Of a DNA stretch of 64,000 bases, positions 8,743 to 16,515 are shown piece after piece. A model generated the notes under the pieces. The model was not told where the DNA came from. It was given only the letters and a program-made list of their open reading frames with translations, and ran no database searches. Position 1 is the first letter of the stretch. Every line of letters starts with the position of its first letter. Source of the DNA: Paracoccaceae bacterium. GTDB taxonomy: Bacteria; Pseudomonadota; Alphaproteobacteria; Rhodobacterales; Rhodobacteraceae. The stretch covers positions 434,001 to 498,000 of the forward strand of contig JANQRE010000004.1 of assembly GCA_028284705.1 (NCBI GenBank), written 5' to 3'. The position numbers and the translations under genes were made by a program.

Positions 8743-9195
8743 ATGGCTAAAGCACAAGCACAAGATTTCACCAAGATCTTCCAGGACATGGCAGCTGCCT
8801 TCCCGGTTGACATGACCGCTTACAACGAAGCGCTGAAAACTTCCGCTGCTCTCAGCGAGAAATTCTCGAAAGTCGCTCTCGACGCTGCTGCAACTTCGAC
8901 GGACCTGTCCTCGAAATTCGCAAAAGAAACCATCGCGAAAGTCGGTACGGTCGCAAAAGCTCAAAAAGAGCCTGCTGACTACACGAAAGCCTTCACCGAT
9001 TTCGCTTCCGCTCAAGCAGAATCCACCGCAGAGCACATGGCTGCCTTCGCTGAAGTCGCCAAAAAAGTGCAAATGGAAACAGTTGAGCTGCTGATGGCTG
9101 CTGGCAAAGACATCCAAGAGGACGCAACTGCCGCCGTCAAAAAAGCAACTGACGATCTGGCCGCTCAAGCCAAAAAAGCTGCAAAAGCTGCTTAA
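8743..9195 (+). CDS. phaP: phasin, PHA granule surface protein
   Basis: The 150-residue product is an alanine- and lysine-rich all-helical phasin that coats PHA granules and controls their size and number. It begins M-A-K-A-Q-A-Q-D-F-T-K-I-F. A phasin-like segment with W-less amphipathic helices and repeated A-E-V-A-K-K-V-Q follows, ending in a K-K-A-A-K-A-A tail. Codon use is strongly biased and repetitive, as in highly expressed genes. The ATG at 8743 has a TGGAGA Shine-Dalgarno eight bases upstream; the longer frame from 8668 would run through the operator and is rejected. It is followed by a strong terminator and then phaR. Confidence 0.93.
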   Translation: MAKAQAQDFTKIFQDMAAAFPVDMTAYNEALKTSAALSEKFSKVALDAAATSTDLSSKFAKETIAKVGTVAKAQKEPADYTKAFTDFASAQAESTAEHMAAFAEVAKKVQMETVELLMAAGKDIQEDATAAVKKATDDLAAQAKKAAKAA

Positions 9196-9245
9196 GCGAT
9201 CTAAAGATACTGCCGCCTAATCCTCCCTGTAAGGCGACAGATCTC

Positions 9246-9277
9246 AAGGGCGAGCTTCGGCTCGCCCTTTCTTTTTT
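9246..9277 (+). terminator. rho-independent terminator of phaP
   Basis: A perfect 10-bp stem (AAGGGCGAGC paired with GCTCGCCCTT) closes on a TTCG tetraloop and is followed by a T-rich run to 9277. It lies 50 bases after the phaP stop and separates phaP from phaR. Confidence 0.92.
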
Positions 9278-9299
9278 GCCGCACCTGCGCTAGCGTTTT

Positions 9300-9310
9300 C
9301 TGCACCGCAA
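9300..9310 (+). promoter_or_regulatory. possible PhaR autoregulatory site
   Basis: CTGCACCGCAA matches CTGC-N3-GCAG except for the last base. It lies 29 bases before the phaR start codon. PhaR is known to autoregulate in related bacteria, so this is a sensible position, but it is one imperfect site. Confidence 0.4.
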
Positions 9311-9338
9311 CGAAGCGGCGTTAAGGGGAGGTCCACTC

Positions 9339-9893
9339 GTGGCCAAAACGGACAAAGAACCACTGCTGATCAAGCGCTACGCATCCCGCAGGCTCTACAA
9401 CACCGAGACCAGCGATTACGTGACGCTCGACGACATATCCGGCTTCATTCGTGAGGGTCGGGATGTGCAGATCGTTGACCTGAAAAGCGGCGACGACCTG
9501 ACCCGCCAGTACCTTCTGCAGATCATCGCCGAGCATGAGAGCCGTGGGGATACGGTGCTGCCGACCAATGTGCTGACCGATCTGGTGCGCAGCTACACCT
9601 CCCAGGCTCAGACCATGGTGCCCGATTTCTTGGCCGCGAGCTTCGAGATGCTGCGCGATGGCCAAGCCAAGATGATGGAGCAGATGGCGCAACCGATGTC
9701 CGGGGTGCCTGGTTTCGACCAGATCAAAGCCCAGCAGGAAGCCTTCATGAAGACGATGATGGGCGGTTGGTCTGCCCCTGATCAGACGGAGGAAGATGGC
9801 TCCGAGGCGGGCGACAAAGACAACGACGAGCTGGAGACCATCAAGAAACAGCTGGCTGAGATGCAGGCGGCCCTGTCGCGCATGGGTAAGTAG
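9339..9893 (+). CDS. phaR: PHA synthesis repressor PhaR
   Basis: This is a 184-residue PHA-responsive repressor. The N-terminal domain (residues 5-65) has the diagnostic I-K-R-Y-A-S-R-R-L-Y-N-T-E-T-S-D-Y-V-T-L motif of the PHB/PHA accumulation regulator DNA-binding domain, followed by a PHB_acc segment. The C-terminal part is Met/Gln/Glu-rich and probably coiled, and may touch the polymer granule. The start is GTG at 9339, with AAGGGGAG ending eight bases before it. PhaR binds DNA when polymer is absent and is released onto nascent granules, which de-represses phaP and itself. The sites before phaP and phaR fit that model. Confidence 0.95.
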   Translation: MAKTDKEPLLIKRYASRRLYNTETSDYVTLDDISGFIREGRDVQIVDLKSGDDLTRQYLLQIIAEHESRGDTVLPTNVLTDLVRSYTSQAQTMVPDFLAASFEMLRDGQAKMMEQMAQPMSGVPGFDQIKAQQEAFMKTMMGGWSAPDQTEEDGSEAGDKDNDELETIKKQLAEMQAALSRMGK

Positions 9894-9922
9894 GGGCCTG
9901 GGGCACAGTTGACAGATTTCGA

Positions 9923-10035
9923 ATTGGCTTCGCCAATCCGACCGGCTGGGGGGCTAGCCCCCGTCGTCCATTGGGCCTCGGACCAATGGCGCCCCAAAGG
10001 ACGACCCCCCAGAGTATTTTCAGACCAATGAAGGG
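9923..10035. repeat. cluster of inverted repeats after phaR (REP-like)
   Basis: Several dyads are packed here: ATTGGC-TTC-GCCAAT at 9923-9937, GGGGGCTAGCCCCC at 9949-9962, and CCATTGG/CCAATGG at 9968-9989 nested inside GTCGTCC/GGACGAC at 9963-10005. A block ending AGAGTATTTT follows. From memory this composite resembles an intergenic element common in Rhodobacteraceae genomes. The first hairpin may also terminate phaR. Confidence 0.6.
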
Positions 10036-10071
10036 GCGAGGCGGTCCCGCCAGGACGCGATCAGCGGCGTT

Positions 10072-10647
10072 TTAGGTGTCGGATTGCCCGTTTGCCGGTG
10101 CGTCACAATGGGAAATCAGGTCTTCATAGGTGCCGACGATCCAGCCCGGTGCATCGGTCGGGATCGCATTGTCGATCGGCTCGGACATCTGAGCCACAAC
10201 CTTCGCGGTGCGACTGTCATCAACCATCGGGATCGCCTGATCAGCCACGACGCGGTCATAGATGACGATGGCCACAACGACGAGCAGCACGCCACGCGCC
10301 ACGCCAAACAGAAACCCTAATCCCTGATCGAGCCCACCGAGGAAGCTCCGCTGCACGGCCCCTGAAAAGATCGGCGTGAAGATCGAAAACAGCACCAAAG
10401 CCACAGCGAAGACGAGGGCAAAGGAGGTGATCGTTGCGGGCTCACAGCCTTCGATCAGCGTGTTGAGATAGGGAATTTCCTTCGCCAGAGGCACTGCTTG
10501 CGGGGCGAAAATGAAGGCAACAATGGCCGCCACGATCCAACCGACGATGGAGAGACATTCCCGCACGAAACCGCGCGAATAGGCCAGAATGGCCGAGATA
10601 ACGATCACACCTGCGGCAACCGCATCGACGATTGTAAAGCCTTCCAT
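10072..10647 (-). CDS. cvpA: CvpA family membrane protein
   Basis: The 191-residue protein matches the CvpA (colicin V production) family. It opens with a helix ending in the conserved A-Y-S-R-G-F-V-R-E motif (residues 22-30). Three further hydrophobic segments follow at roughly 33-50, 75-97 and 115-132, then a polar C-terminal tail of about 50 residues. CvpA proteins sit in the inner membrane and affect envelope homeostasis and colicin export; the molecular activity is not settled. It lies 21 bases downstream of radA on the same strand and is probably cotranscribed with it. Confidence 0.9.
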   Translation of the reverse strand: MEGFTIVDAVAAGVIVISAILAYSRGFVRECLSIVGWIVAAIVAFIFAPQAVPLAKEIPYLNTLIEGCEPATITSFALVFAVALVLFSIFTPIFSGAVQRSFLGGLDQGLGFLFGVARGVLLVVVAIVIYDRVVADQAIPMVDDSRTAKVVAQMSEPIDNAIPTDAPGWIVGTYEDLISHCDAPANGQSDT

Positions 10648-10668
10648 GCCTCACCTTTTGCGCGAGTC

Positions 10669-12036
10669 TTAGCCCGCGTCCCCGAATATCTCGCTCACGA
10701 AGGCGTTCAGATCGCCCATTTTTCGCAAGCTTATGCCCGAAACCGAAGCGAGTTTTTTCTGCTCCGGCGCAATTGCGGCTGAGAAACCAAGTTTTGCGGC
10801 CTCTTTCAACCGGTTTCCTGCCTGTGTCACAGGTCTTACCGCACCAGAGAGGCTGATTTCACCAAAAACCACCGTTTCGGGCGGCAATGGGGTATCTTCG
10901 CGCGCCGAAAGTAGCGCCGCCGCAACAGCCAGATCAGCCGCCGGTTCGCTCACCCGCAGCCCTCCAGCGACGTTCAGATAGACGTCGAGCCCGGCAAATG
11001 GCACGCCGCAGCGGGCCTCCAGCACCGCCAAAATGGTCGCCAAACGCCCACCATCGAGGCCCACAACCGTGCGGCGGGCCTGGGAATGGGGCGAGGGCGC
11101 CACAAGCGCCTGAATCTCGGAGAGCATCGGTCGTGTGCCCTCGATTCCCGCAAACACCACCGATCCCGGGGAGGGCTTGTCGCGGTCCGACAGGAACAGG
11201 GCGGAAGGGTTTTTCACCTCTGCCAAGCCGCGGCCCGTCATCTCGAAGACGCCAATCTCGCCGGCAGGCCCGTAGCGGTTCTTCACTGACCGCAGAATGC
11301 GGAACTGATGGCCACGCTCGCCCTCGAAATAGAGCACACAATCGACCATATGTTCTACGACGCGGGGCCCCGCGATCTGGCCTTCCTTGGTGACGTGGCC
11401 CACAAGCACAACGGAGGTGCCGCGTTTCTTGGCAAAGGAAATCAGTTCGTGAGAGGCCGCCCGGACCTGAGACACTGACCCCGGTGCCGAGTCTACCGTG
11501 TCGGCCCACATCGTCTGGATCGAGTCGATAATCGCAAGTTTCGGACGCTCTTTATCCAATGTTGTCAGAATGTTGCGCAGGTTTGTTTCAGCGGCCAGTC
11601 GCACCGGACTTTCCTGTAGACCAAGCCGCGACGCGCGCATCTGGATCTGCTCGACGGCCTCCTCGCCCGAGACATAAATCGTCTCGATCCCCATCCGCGC
11701 AAACCGCGCCGCCGCCTGCAGCAGAAGCGTCGATTTGCCGATCCCGGGATCGCCCCCCACAAGGATCGCCGAGGCCTCGACCAGCCCGCCGCCCAACACC
11801 CGGTCCAACTCTCCCACGCCCGAGACCGTGCGGGCAGGCGGTTCACCTTCCGTCGCGAGATCGGTCAGCTCCATCGCCTTGCCGCGCGACACACCAAGCG
11901 CCTTCTTGCCCGGTCCTTCCGACAACGGCACGTCTTCCTGAATGGAATTCCACGCGCCACAGGCGTCACATTGCCCGGACCACTTGCGGTGGGACGCACC
12001 GCATTCAGTGCAAGAGAAAGTCGCTGCTTTTGCCAT
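10669..12036 (-). CDS. radA: DNA repair protein RadA
   Basis: RadA (Sms) is a hexameric DnaB-like helicase that extends D-loops in recombinational repair. The 455-residue product has an N-terminal C4 zinc finger (C-T-E-C-G ... C-D-A-C-G-A-W), a Walker A G-D-P-G-I-G-K-S-T-L near residue 95, the RadA-specific K-N-R-Y-G motif, and a Lon-protease-like C-terminal domain that lacks proteolytic function. The start at 12036 gives the standard M-A-K-A-A-T-F-S-C-T-E-C; an in-frame extension to 12081 is not supported. The gene is transcribed together with cvpA. Confidence 0.95.
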   Translation of the reverse strand: MAKAATFSCTECGASHRKWSGQCDACGAWNSIQEDVPLSEGPGKKALGVSRGKAMELTDLATEGEPPARTVSGVGELDRVLGGGLVEASAILVGGDPGIGKSTLLLQAAARFARMGIETIYVSGEEAVEQIQMRASRLGLQESPVRLAAETNLRNILTTLDKERPKLAIIDSIQTMWADTVDSAPGSVSQVRAASHELISFAKKRGTSVVLVGHVTKEGQIAGPRVVEHMVDCVLYFEGERGHQFRILRSVKNRYGPAGEIGVFEMTGRGLAEVKNPSALFLSDRDKPSPGSVVFAGIEGTRPMLSEIQALVAPSPHSQARRTVVGLDGGRLATILAVLEARCGVPFAGLDVYLNVAGGLRVSEPAADLAVAAALLSAREDTPLPPETVVFGEISLSGAVRPVTQAGNRLKEAAKLGFSAAIAPEQKKLASVSGISLRKMGDLNAFVSEIFGDAG

Positions 12037-12052
12037 CAGGCATGGGTTTGGC

Positions 12053-12364
12053 TCAAGCGACGAGCCATGGCAAGCCGACAATCAGCACCACACCGAAGAT
12101 CGCCTGCACGAAGGGCAGGAGTTTCGACCAGCCGGGGTCGGTCCAGATCGCCATCAGTCCCAGAACGATCAGCGCGGCACCGGTGATTTGCGCCGGGACT
12201 ACCCAGAGCCAACTGAGTGTCGCCATGCCAAAGAGCGTGGTGAGACTGAGCAGGATGGCGACGACCCGCATACGACCCTCGGTGACAACCGCGCGGTAGA
12301 TCGACCACAAAAGTGCTGCGAAGACGAATGCGGCCAACGCGATGCCGCCCAGAAGCTCAGCCAT
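12053..12364 (-). CDS. small integral membrane protein of unknown function
   Basis: I do not recognise a family. The 103-residue product is almost entirely hydrophobic, with four likely membrane segments (about 5-22, 32-50, 54-73 and 82-101) separated by short polar turns. Its ATG lies inside the 3' end of the PqiA-like gene (8-base overlap) and it ends 16 bases before radA. It therefore belongs to the same minus-strand operon and may act with the PqiA-like protein. Confidence 0.7.
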   Translation of the reverse strand: MAELLGGIALAAFVFAALLWSIYRAVVTEGRMRVVAILLSLTTLFGMATLSWLWVVPAQITGAALIVLGLMAIWTDPGWSKLLPFVQAIFGVVLIVGLPWLVA

Positions 12365-12791
12365 CGGGCTTCTTGCTCCAGAAGCTCACGAAGAGCGACA
12401 GGATGATACACCCGGTGAAGAGGTAGAGGCCCCAGCCCGTCTCAAGCCGTCCAATACCAACGCCCTTTGCGACAACGATATAAAGCGCGATGAGGAAGAT
12501 ATCCGCCATCGCCAGCTTGCCCATGAGCGTGATCGCCGGCAGGAGGCGCGGTGAGGCCATGCGGAAATGGATCAACGCCAGGCCGATGGTTTTCAGATAG
12601 GGCGCCACAAGCGCGAAGAAGGTCACGACAACCGCGAGGAAAATGTCCTTCTCCCACAAGGCTTGCAGCCCGGTGAGCACCGAAATTTCCGAGAGCGCGA
12701 AGAAGGGCAGAAGTCCGGCTTTGAGAAGCGGTGCCATCCACGCCACGGGGAACAGCACCAGCAGGGAAAGGTTCACGAGTTTCAACCACAT
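12357..12791 (-). CDS. PqiA-like (paraquat-inducible protein A) membrane protein
   Basis: The 144-residue protein resembles one PqiA domain: four hydrophobic segments with the L-W-E-K-D-I-F-L-A-V-V-V-T-F-F-A-L-V-A-P region and a following M-G-K-L-A-M-A-D-I-F-L-I-A-L motif that is typical of PqiA. Full PqiA proteins have two such domains and cysteine motifs; this is a single-domain version without the cysteines. PqiA proteins sit in the inner membrane and partner with MCE-type lipid-transport proteins, but no MCE protein is adjacent here. The nearest lipid-transport genes are mlaF-mlaE about 1.2 kb upstream on the same strand. Confidence 0.8.
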   Translation of the reverse strand: MWLKLVNLSLLVLFPVAWMAPLLKAGLLPFFALSEISVLTGLQALWEKDIFLAVVVTFFALVAPYLKTIGLALIHFRMASPRLLPAITLMGKLAMADIFLIALYIVVAKGVGIGRLETGWGLYLFTGCIILSLFVSFWSKKPDG

Positions 12792-12868
12792 GGGGCAACA
12801 GAAAGGGGCTTGCGCCGCTCAGCACAAGCCCCTGATATGAATTGATCGCGATCTGCGGCGTGCGCGCC

Positions 12869-13693
12869 TCAGGACGGGGCGTTCAATGCCCCGTTCTGTG
12901 CGGCAACTTCGCGGATGGCATCCGCTTTCCGCTTTTCTCCGGGATTGGGTAGCGGCACAACGTTTTCCGGTTCAGTTGCATCGGCCATCTCATAACCGAT
13001 CAGCGGTAGGATCTCGGCCAGATCGGCCTCCAAAGTGCTCATTTGAGCAGCGACGACGCTGTCCTCAACAGACACCTGCTGCGACCAGCGCTTGATCTCC
13101 TGCACCGTCTTCTGAGCCATGGCGATGCGCTCGCGATAGGTCTCGAGCTCCTGCTGGCGGGCCTTCAGGAATTGTCGCGCGCGGTTGATCTTCTGTTCGG
13201 AATAGACCTTTGCCAGATCATGGCTCTCCTTGCTCATCTGCGCCGCGACATCGAGCACCGCAGGCTCCAGCGTTTCCAGCTCGGGATGCTCGCGCAGATG
13301 CAGGATACGCTCGCGCACCGCATCAAATTCCGAGGACATTGAGAAAATCTGTTCCCGGTCCGCCTTGTGGGCAATCACATAGGCCTTGGCCACATCCTGC
13401 ATCGAGATGTGAAAATTGCGATGCGACTTTTCCAGCTCTAGAATGCGCCGGTTGGAGGGCAAATAAAAGCAAAGCGATACAGCCAGAGCGGCCAGGAAAA
13501 GTTGGGTGATCATGCCCGCATAAGGCACGACGGTCTCGCCATAGGAGGCGGTGAAACTCAGCCAAGGAGCAAGCCCCAAGGCCGCTGCGATCGTGGCACC
13601 AAGAACGACCACAGAAAATCCGATAACGGCAATAAGCGCGACGCGCTGTAAAAATTGTTGAATTTGCAACCAGGTCTGGTTTGCACCAGTCAT
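12869..13693 (-). CDS. conserved membrane-anchored coiled-coil protein
   Basis: This is a 274-residue protein with two N-terminal membrane helices (about 18-40 and 58-80), then a long charged helical region (95-235) of coiled-coil character that includes H-R-N-F-H-I-S-M-Q-D-V-A-K-A-Y and E-L-E-T-Y-R-E-R-I. The tail is acidic to basic and low-complexity. Similar Rhodobacterales proteins are sometimes labelled DNA repair protein, but nothing in the sequence shows a nucleic-acid activity. It may be a structural envelope protein. It stands alone, with gaps on both sides. Confidence 0.75.
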   Translation of the reverse strand: MTGANQTWLQIQQFLQRVALIAVIGFSVVVLGATIAAALGLAPWLSFTASYGETVVPYAGMITQLFLAALAVSLCFYLPSNRRILELEKSHRNFHISMQDVAKAYVIAHKADREQIFSMSSEFDAVRERILHLREHPELETLEPAVLDVAAQMSKESHDLAKVYSEQKINRARQFLKARQQELETYRERIAMAQKTVQEIKRWSQQVSVEDSVVAAQMSTLEADLAEILPLIGYEMADATEPENVVPLPNPGEKRKADAIREVAAQNGALNAPS

Positions 13694-13857
13694 AACAGAA
13701 ACCCCCCAGGCACTGAGTAATCGTTAACAAGATATTAGCGAAAATCCGCCGATTGCCTACGGGGAAATTTGACAAAATTTGGGCGCAATATCAGGGGGAT
13801 ATCGCTAAATCTTGCGGTTTGGACAGCATTGTTTCGCAACTGGAAACTGTGAGATGG

Positions 13858-13924
13858 CAGAGTTTTCCCAAACTCTGTCCACAGGATTTTCGAAAATCCT
13901 GACCCAAAGCCTTTGAAAGGCTTT
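13858..13924. repeat. three consecutive perfect hairpins downstream of mlaF
   Basis: Three dyads follow one another: CAGAGTTT-TCCC-AAACTCTG (13858-13877), the 20-base perfect palindrome CAGGATTTTCGAAAATCCTG (13882-13901), and AAAGCCTTTGAAAGGCTTT (13906-13924). They sit 14-80 bases past the mlaF stop on the minus strand. They could be terminators or a repeat family; on neither strand is there a classical T-tail. Confidence 0.65.
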
Positions 13925-13937
13925 GCGCGCCTTACTG

Positions 13938-14684
13938 CTACCGGACCGCCTCGATCGGACCTTCCGCACGCCCGTGGATGAACTGATCGAGGTGAGCATT
14001 GCCGGAAGCATCCATGTCCTCCTTGGGCCCGTGCCACTTGATCACCCCGTCATGCAGCATGGCAACCTTGTCGGCGATGGCCCGTACCGAGGACATGTCA
14101 TGGGTGATGGTCAGCGCCGTGGCGCCCATCTCCACCACGATCTCGCGGATCAGATCATTGATGACACCGGCCATGATCGGGTCGAGCCCGGTGGTGGGTT
14201 CATCGAAGAAGATGATCTCGGGCTCGGCGGCAATTGCGCGTGCGAGACCGACGCGCTTTTGCATGCCACCCGACAGTTCCGCCGGGTAGCGATCCGCCAC
14301 ATCGGATTTCAACCCAACCCGGCGCAGCTTCTCGATGGCGATCTCACGGGCCTCGTCCGCTGGCCGCTTCAAGGCGCCGCGCTGCAGGCGGAAGGCGACG
14401 TTCTGCCAGACGGGCAGGGAGTCGAACAAAGCCCCACCCTGAAACAGCATGCCGAAGCGTTGCAGATAAGCGTCGCGATCCCCGGTGAACGCATCGCGCC
14501 CGTCCAGTGTGATCGACCCGCTATCGGGACGGATCAGGCCGAGGATGCATTTCAGTGCAACGGATTTCCCGGTGCCGGACCCTCCGATGATGACAAGGCT
14601 CTCGCCTTTCGGGATCGAAAGATCAACTCCGCGCAATACGTGGTTGTCTCCAAAGGATTTTCTGACGTCGTTGAGCTCGATCAT
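13938..14684 (-). CDS. mlaF: lipid-transport ABC ATPase MlaF
   Basis: The 248-residue ATPase powers phospholipid transport across the cell envelope (Mla system). It has Walker A G-G-S-G-T-G-K-S-V (residues 34-42), the signature L-S-G-G-M-Q-K-R-V-G, Walker B I-I-F-F-D-E-P-T-T-G-L-D-P, and the H-loop T-H-D-M. The L-S-G-G-M-Q-K-R form and the segment F-Q-G-G-A-L-F-D-S-L are typical of MlaF rather than of other ABC ATPases. Its ATG overlaps the mlaE stop by four bases. MlaD, MlaB and MlaC are not visible nearby. Confidence 0.93.
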   Translation of the reverse strand: MIELNDVRKSFGDNHVLRGVDLSIPKGESLVIIGGSGTGKSVALKCILGLIRPDSGSITLDGRDAFTGDRDAYLQRFGMLFQGGALFDSLPVWQNVAFRLQRGALKRPADEAREIAIEKLRRVGLKSDVADRYPAELSGGMQKRVGLARAIAAEPEIIFFDEPTTGLDPIMAGVINDLIREIVVEMGATALTITHDMSSVRAIADKVAMLHDGVIKWHGPKEDMDASGNAHLDQFIHGRAEGPIEAVR

Positions 14685-15454
14685 GACGAGAAAAATACCC
14701 CCGTCAGCAGGAAGTTGGCGGCGAGGATCAACACGGCTGCGGCTTGCACGCTCGACTTGGTGGCACGACCTACGCCTTGCGCGCCGCGGCCCGAGCCCAT
14801 GCCGAAGTAACAGCCCATGAGCGTCGCGATGGTGCCGAAGACAGCACCCTTGGCCAGCGATGACCAGATGTCAGACGCCTCGAGAAAGTTGATCGTATTG
14901 TCGAGATACGCGGCCGAGTTGAAGCCCAGCGTTTGTGTGGCGACCAGCCAGCCTCCCATGATGCCGATAATGTCTCCGATCCCAGTTAACAGGGGCACGA
15001 CCAGCAGGCCCGCCAGGACCCGCGGCAGCACCAGATAGGCCATTGGATTGGTCGAGAGCGTCACAAGCGCGTCGATCTGCTCGGTCACCTTCATCGTGGC
15101 GATCTCGGCGGCGATGGAGGAGGTCACGCGAGCCGCGATCATCAGACCCACCAGCACCGGACCCAACTCGCGGACCATGCCGATAGCGACGATCTGCGGG
15201 ACCACGGCTTCGGCATTAAACCGCGCGCCGCCTGCGTAGATTTGCAAAGCCAGTGCACCACCCGTGAAAATGGTGGTCAGGCCGACGACAGGTAGCGACA
15301 AATAGCCGACATTCATCAGCGCTTGACCGAATTCACGCAGGTAAAAGGGCGGGCGAAGCAAGTGGGAGGCGGTCTGACCTGAAAAGATCGCAACACGCCC
15401 GATTGCCGCCAGCGTGCCCAGCACGAAGGCTCCGAAGGCGGCAAGCCACTTCAC
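14681..15454 (-). CDS. mlaE: lipid-transport ABC permease MlaE
   Basis: This 257-residue permease of the MlaE family has five or six membrane helices and the family hallmarks [25 protein letters not shown], and [15 protein letters not shown]. It forms a dimer with MlaF ATPases in the inner membrane. Its ATG overlaps the alr stop and its stop overlaps mlaF (ATGA at each end), so alr-mlaE-mlaF is one coupled unit. Confidence 0.94.
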   Translation of the reverse strand: MKWLAAFGAFVLGTLAAIGRVAIFSGQTASHLLRPPFYLREFGQALMNVGYLSLPVVGLTTIFTGGALALQIYAGGARFNAEAVVPQIVAIGMVRELGPVLVGLMIAARVTSSIAAEIATMKVTEQIDALVTLSTNPMAYLVLPRVLAGLLVVPLLTGIGDIIGIMGGWLVATQTLGFNSAAYLDNTINFLEASDIWSSLAKGAVFGTIATLMGCYFGMGSGRGAQGVGRATKSSVQAAAVLILAANFLLTGVFFSS

Positions 15455-16470
15455 GTGGAGACCCTTTTGTAGCGGGGTCCAAGGGAGGTGAGAATTTCAT
15501 AGCCGATCGTGCCAGCCGCGTCGGCCAGATCATCGACGGTTTGTTGGGGCCCAAGGATCGTCAGCATGCCCGGAACATCCTCAAGCCCAGTCACATCGAC
15601 CCCGATCAGATCCATCGACACCCGGCCTGCAATCGGGCAGGGGGTGTCGCCTGCATAAAGGGTGCCCCGGCTTGAGAGCGCGCGGATCAGGCCATCTGCG
15701 TAGCCGCCGGAGACGGTGGCGATGGTCGTAGGGCGCTCGGCGACAAAGGTGCAGCCGTAGCCCACGCTTTCGCCTGGCTCCAATTTGCGGGTCTGGATCA
15801 CCGGCAGGTCGAGACGCACCACTGGCCGGGCATCCGCGAATGGCATGCCGCCATAGAGGCCAATGCCGGGGCGCGTCAGGTCAAAATGGTACTCCGGTCC
15901 CAACACGATCCCGCCGGTCGCCGCCAATGATCTCGGGGTTCGGAGGCCTGCTGTCATGGATAGGAACGTGCCTAATTGTTGTGCATTTGCCTCATTATCA
16001 GGCTCATCCGCGCAGGCGAGATGGGACATCACCAACTCCGCATCTTCGGCCATCTCGGGCTGCCAATCATAGGGCTCGATGCCAAGCCGGTTCATGCCGG
16101 TGTCGATCTGCAGACCGAACGGATGCCCGGGCAGTCGGTCCTGATGGCGGGCAATTTGCTCCGGCGAATTCAGCATCGGCACCAAGCCTAGATCGGAAAT
16201 GATTCCGGTATCGCCCTCCATATGTCCCGAGAACACGCCAATGAAGGGCTCGCTCCCCAACACGGCCCGCAAGGCTCTTGCCTCTTCAGCGATGGCCACA
16301 AAGAACCGGCGCGCCCCTGCCTTGGCCAGCGTCTTGCAGACGCGACCCGTGCCCAAACCATAGCCATTGGCCTTCACAACGGCGCCGGTTTCAGACGCGC
16401 TGAGCCGGTCGAGCGCCTGCCAATTCTCGGCCAAGGCGTTCAGATCAATAGAAAGTGTCCCGCTACCCAT
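15451..16470 (-). CDS. alr: alanine racemase
   Basis: Alanine racemase makes D-alanine for peptidoglycan using pyridoxal phosphate. The product has the PLP lysine in [10 protein letters not shown] (about residue 35) and the opposite-face base in the conserved C-terminal S-V-G-Y-G-C region. [10 protein letters not shown] and G-Y-E-I-L-T near the end are also typical. I start at the ATG at 16470 ([10 protein letters not shown]), where family similarity begins; an in-frame ATG at 16506 would add 12 residues. The resulting 339 residues are slightly short but complete. It lies 45 bases after the RND gene and heads the mlaE-mlaF unit. Confidence 0.92.
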   Translation of the reverse strand: MGSGTLSIDLNALAENWQALDRLSASETGAVVKANGYGLGTGRVCKTLAKAGARRFFVAIAEEARALRAVLGSEPFIGVFSGHMEGDTGIISDLGLVPMLNSPEQIARHQDRLPGHPFGLQIDTGMNRLGIEPYDWQPEMAEDAELVMSHLACADEPDNEANAQQLGTFLSMTAGLRTPRSLAATGGIVLGPEYHFDLTRPGIGLYGGMPFADARPVVRLDLPVIQTRKLEPGESVGYGCTFVAERPTTIATVSGGYADGLIRALSSRGTLYAGDTPCPIAGRVSMDLIGVDVTGLEDVPGMLTILGPQQTVDDLADAAGTIGYEILTSLGPRYKRVST

Positions 16471-16515
16471 GGCGTTCGGTATCGACAGCCCCGCATCCGG
16501 GGTCAAGCGGGAAAC

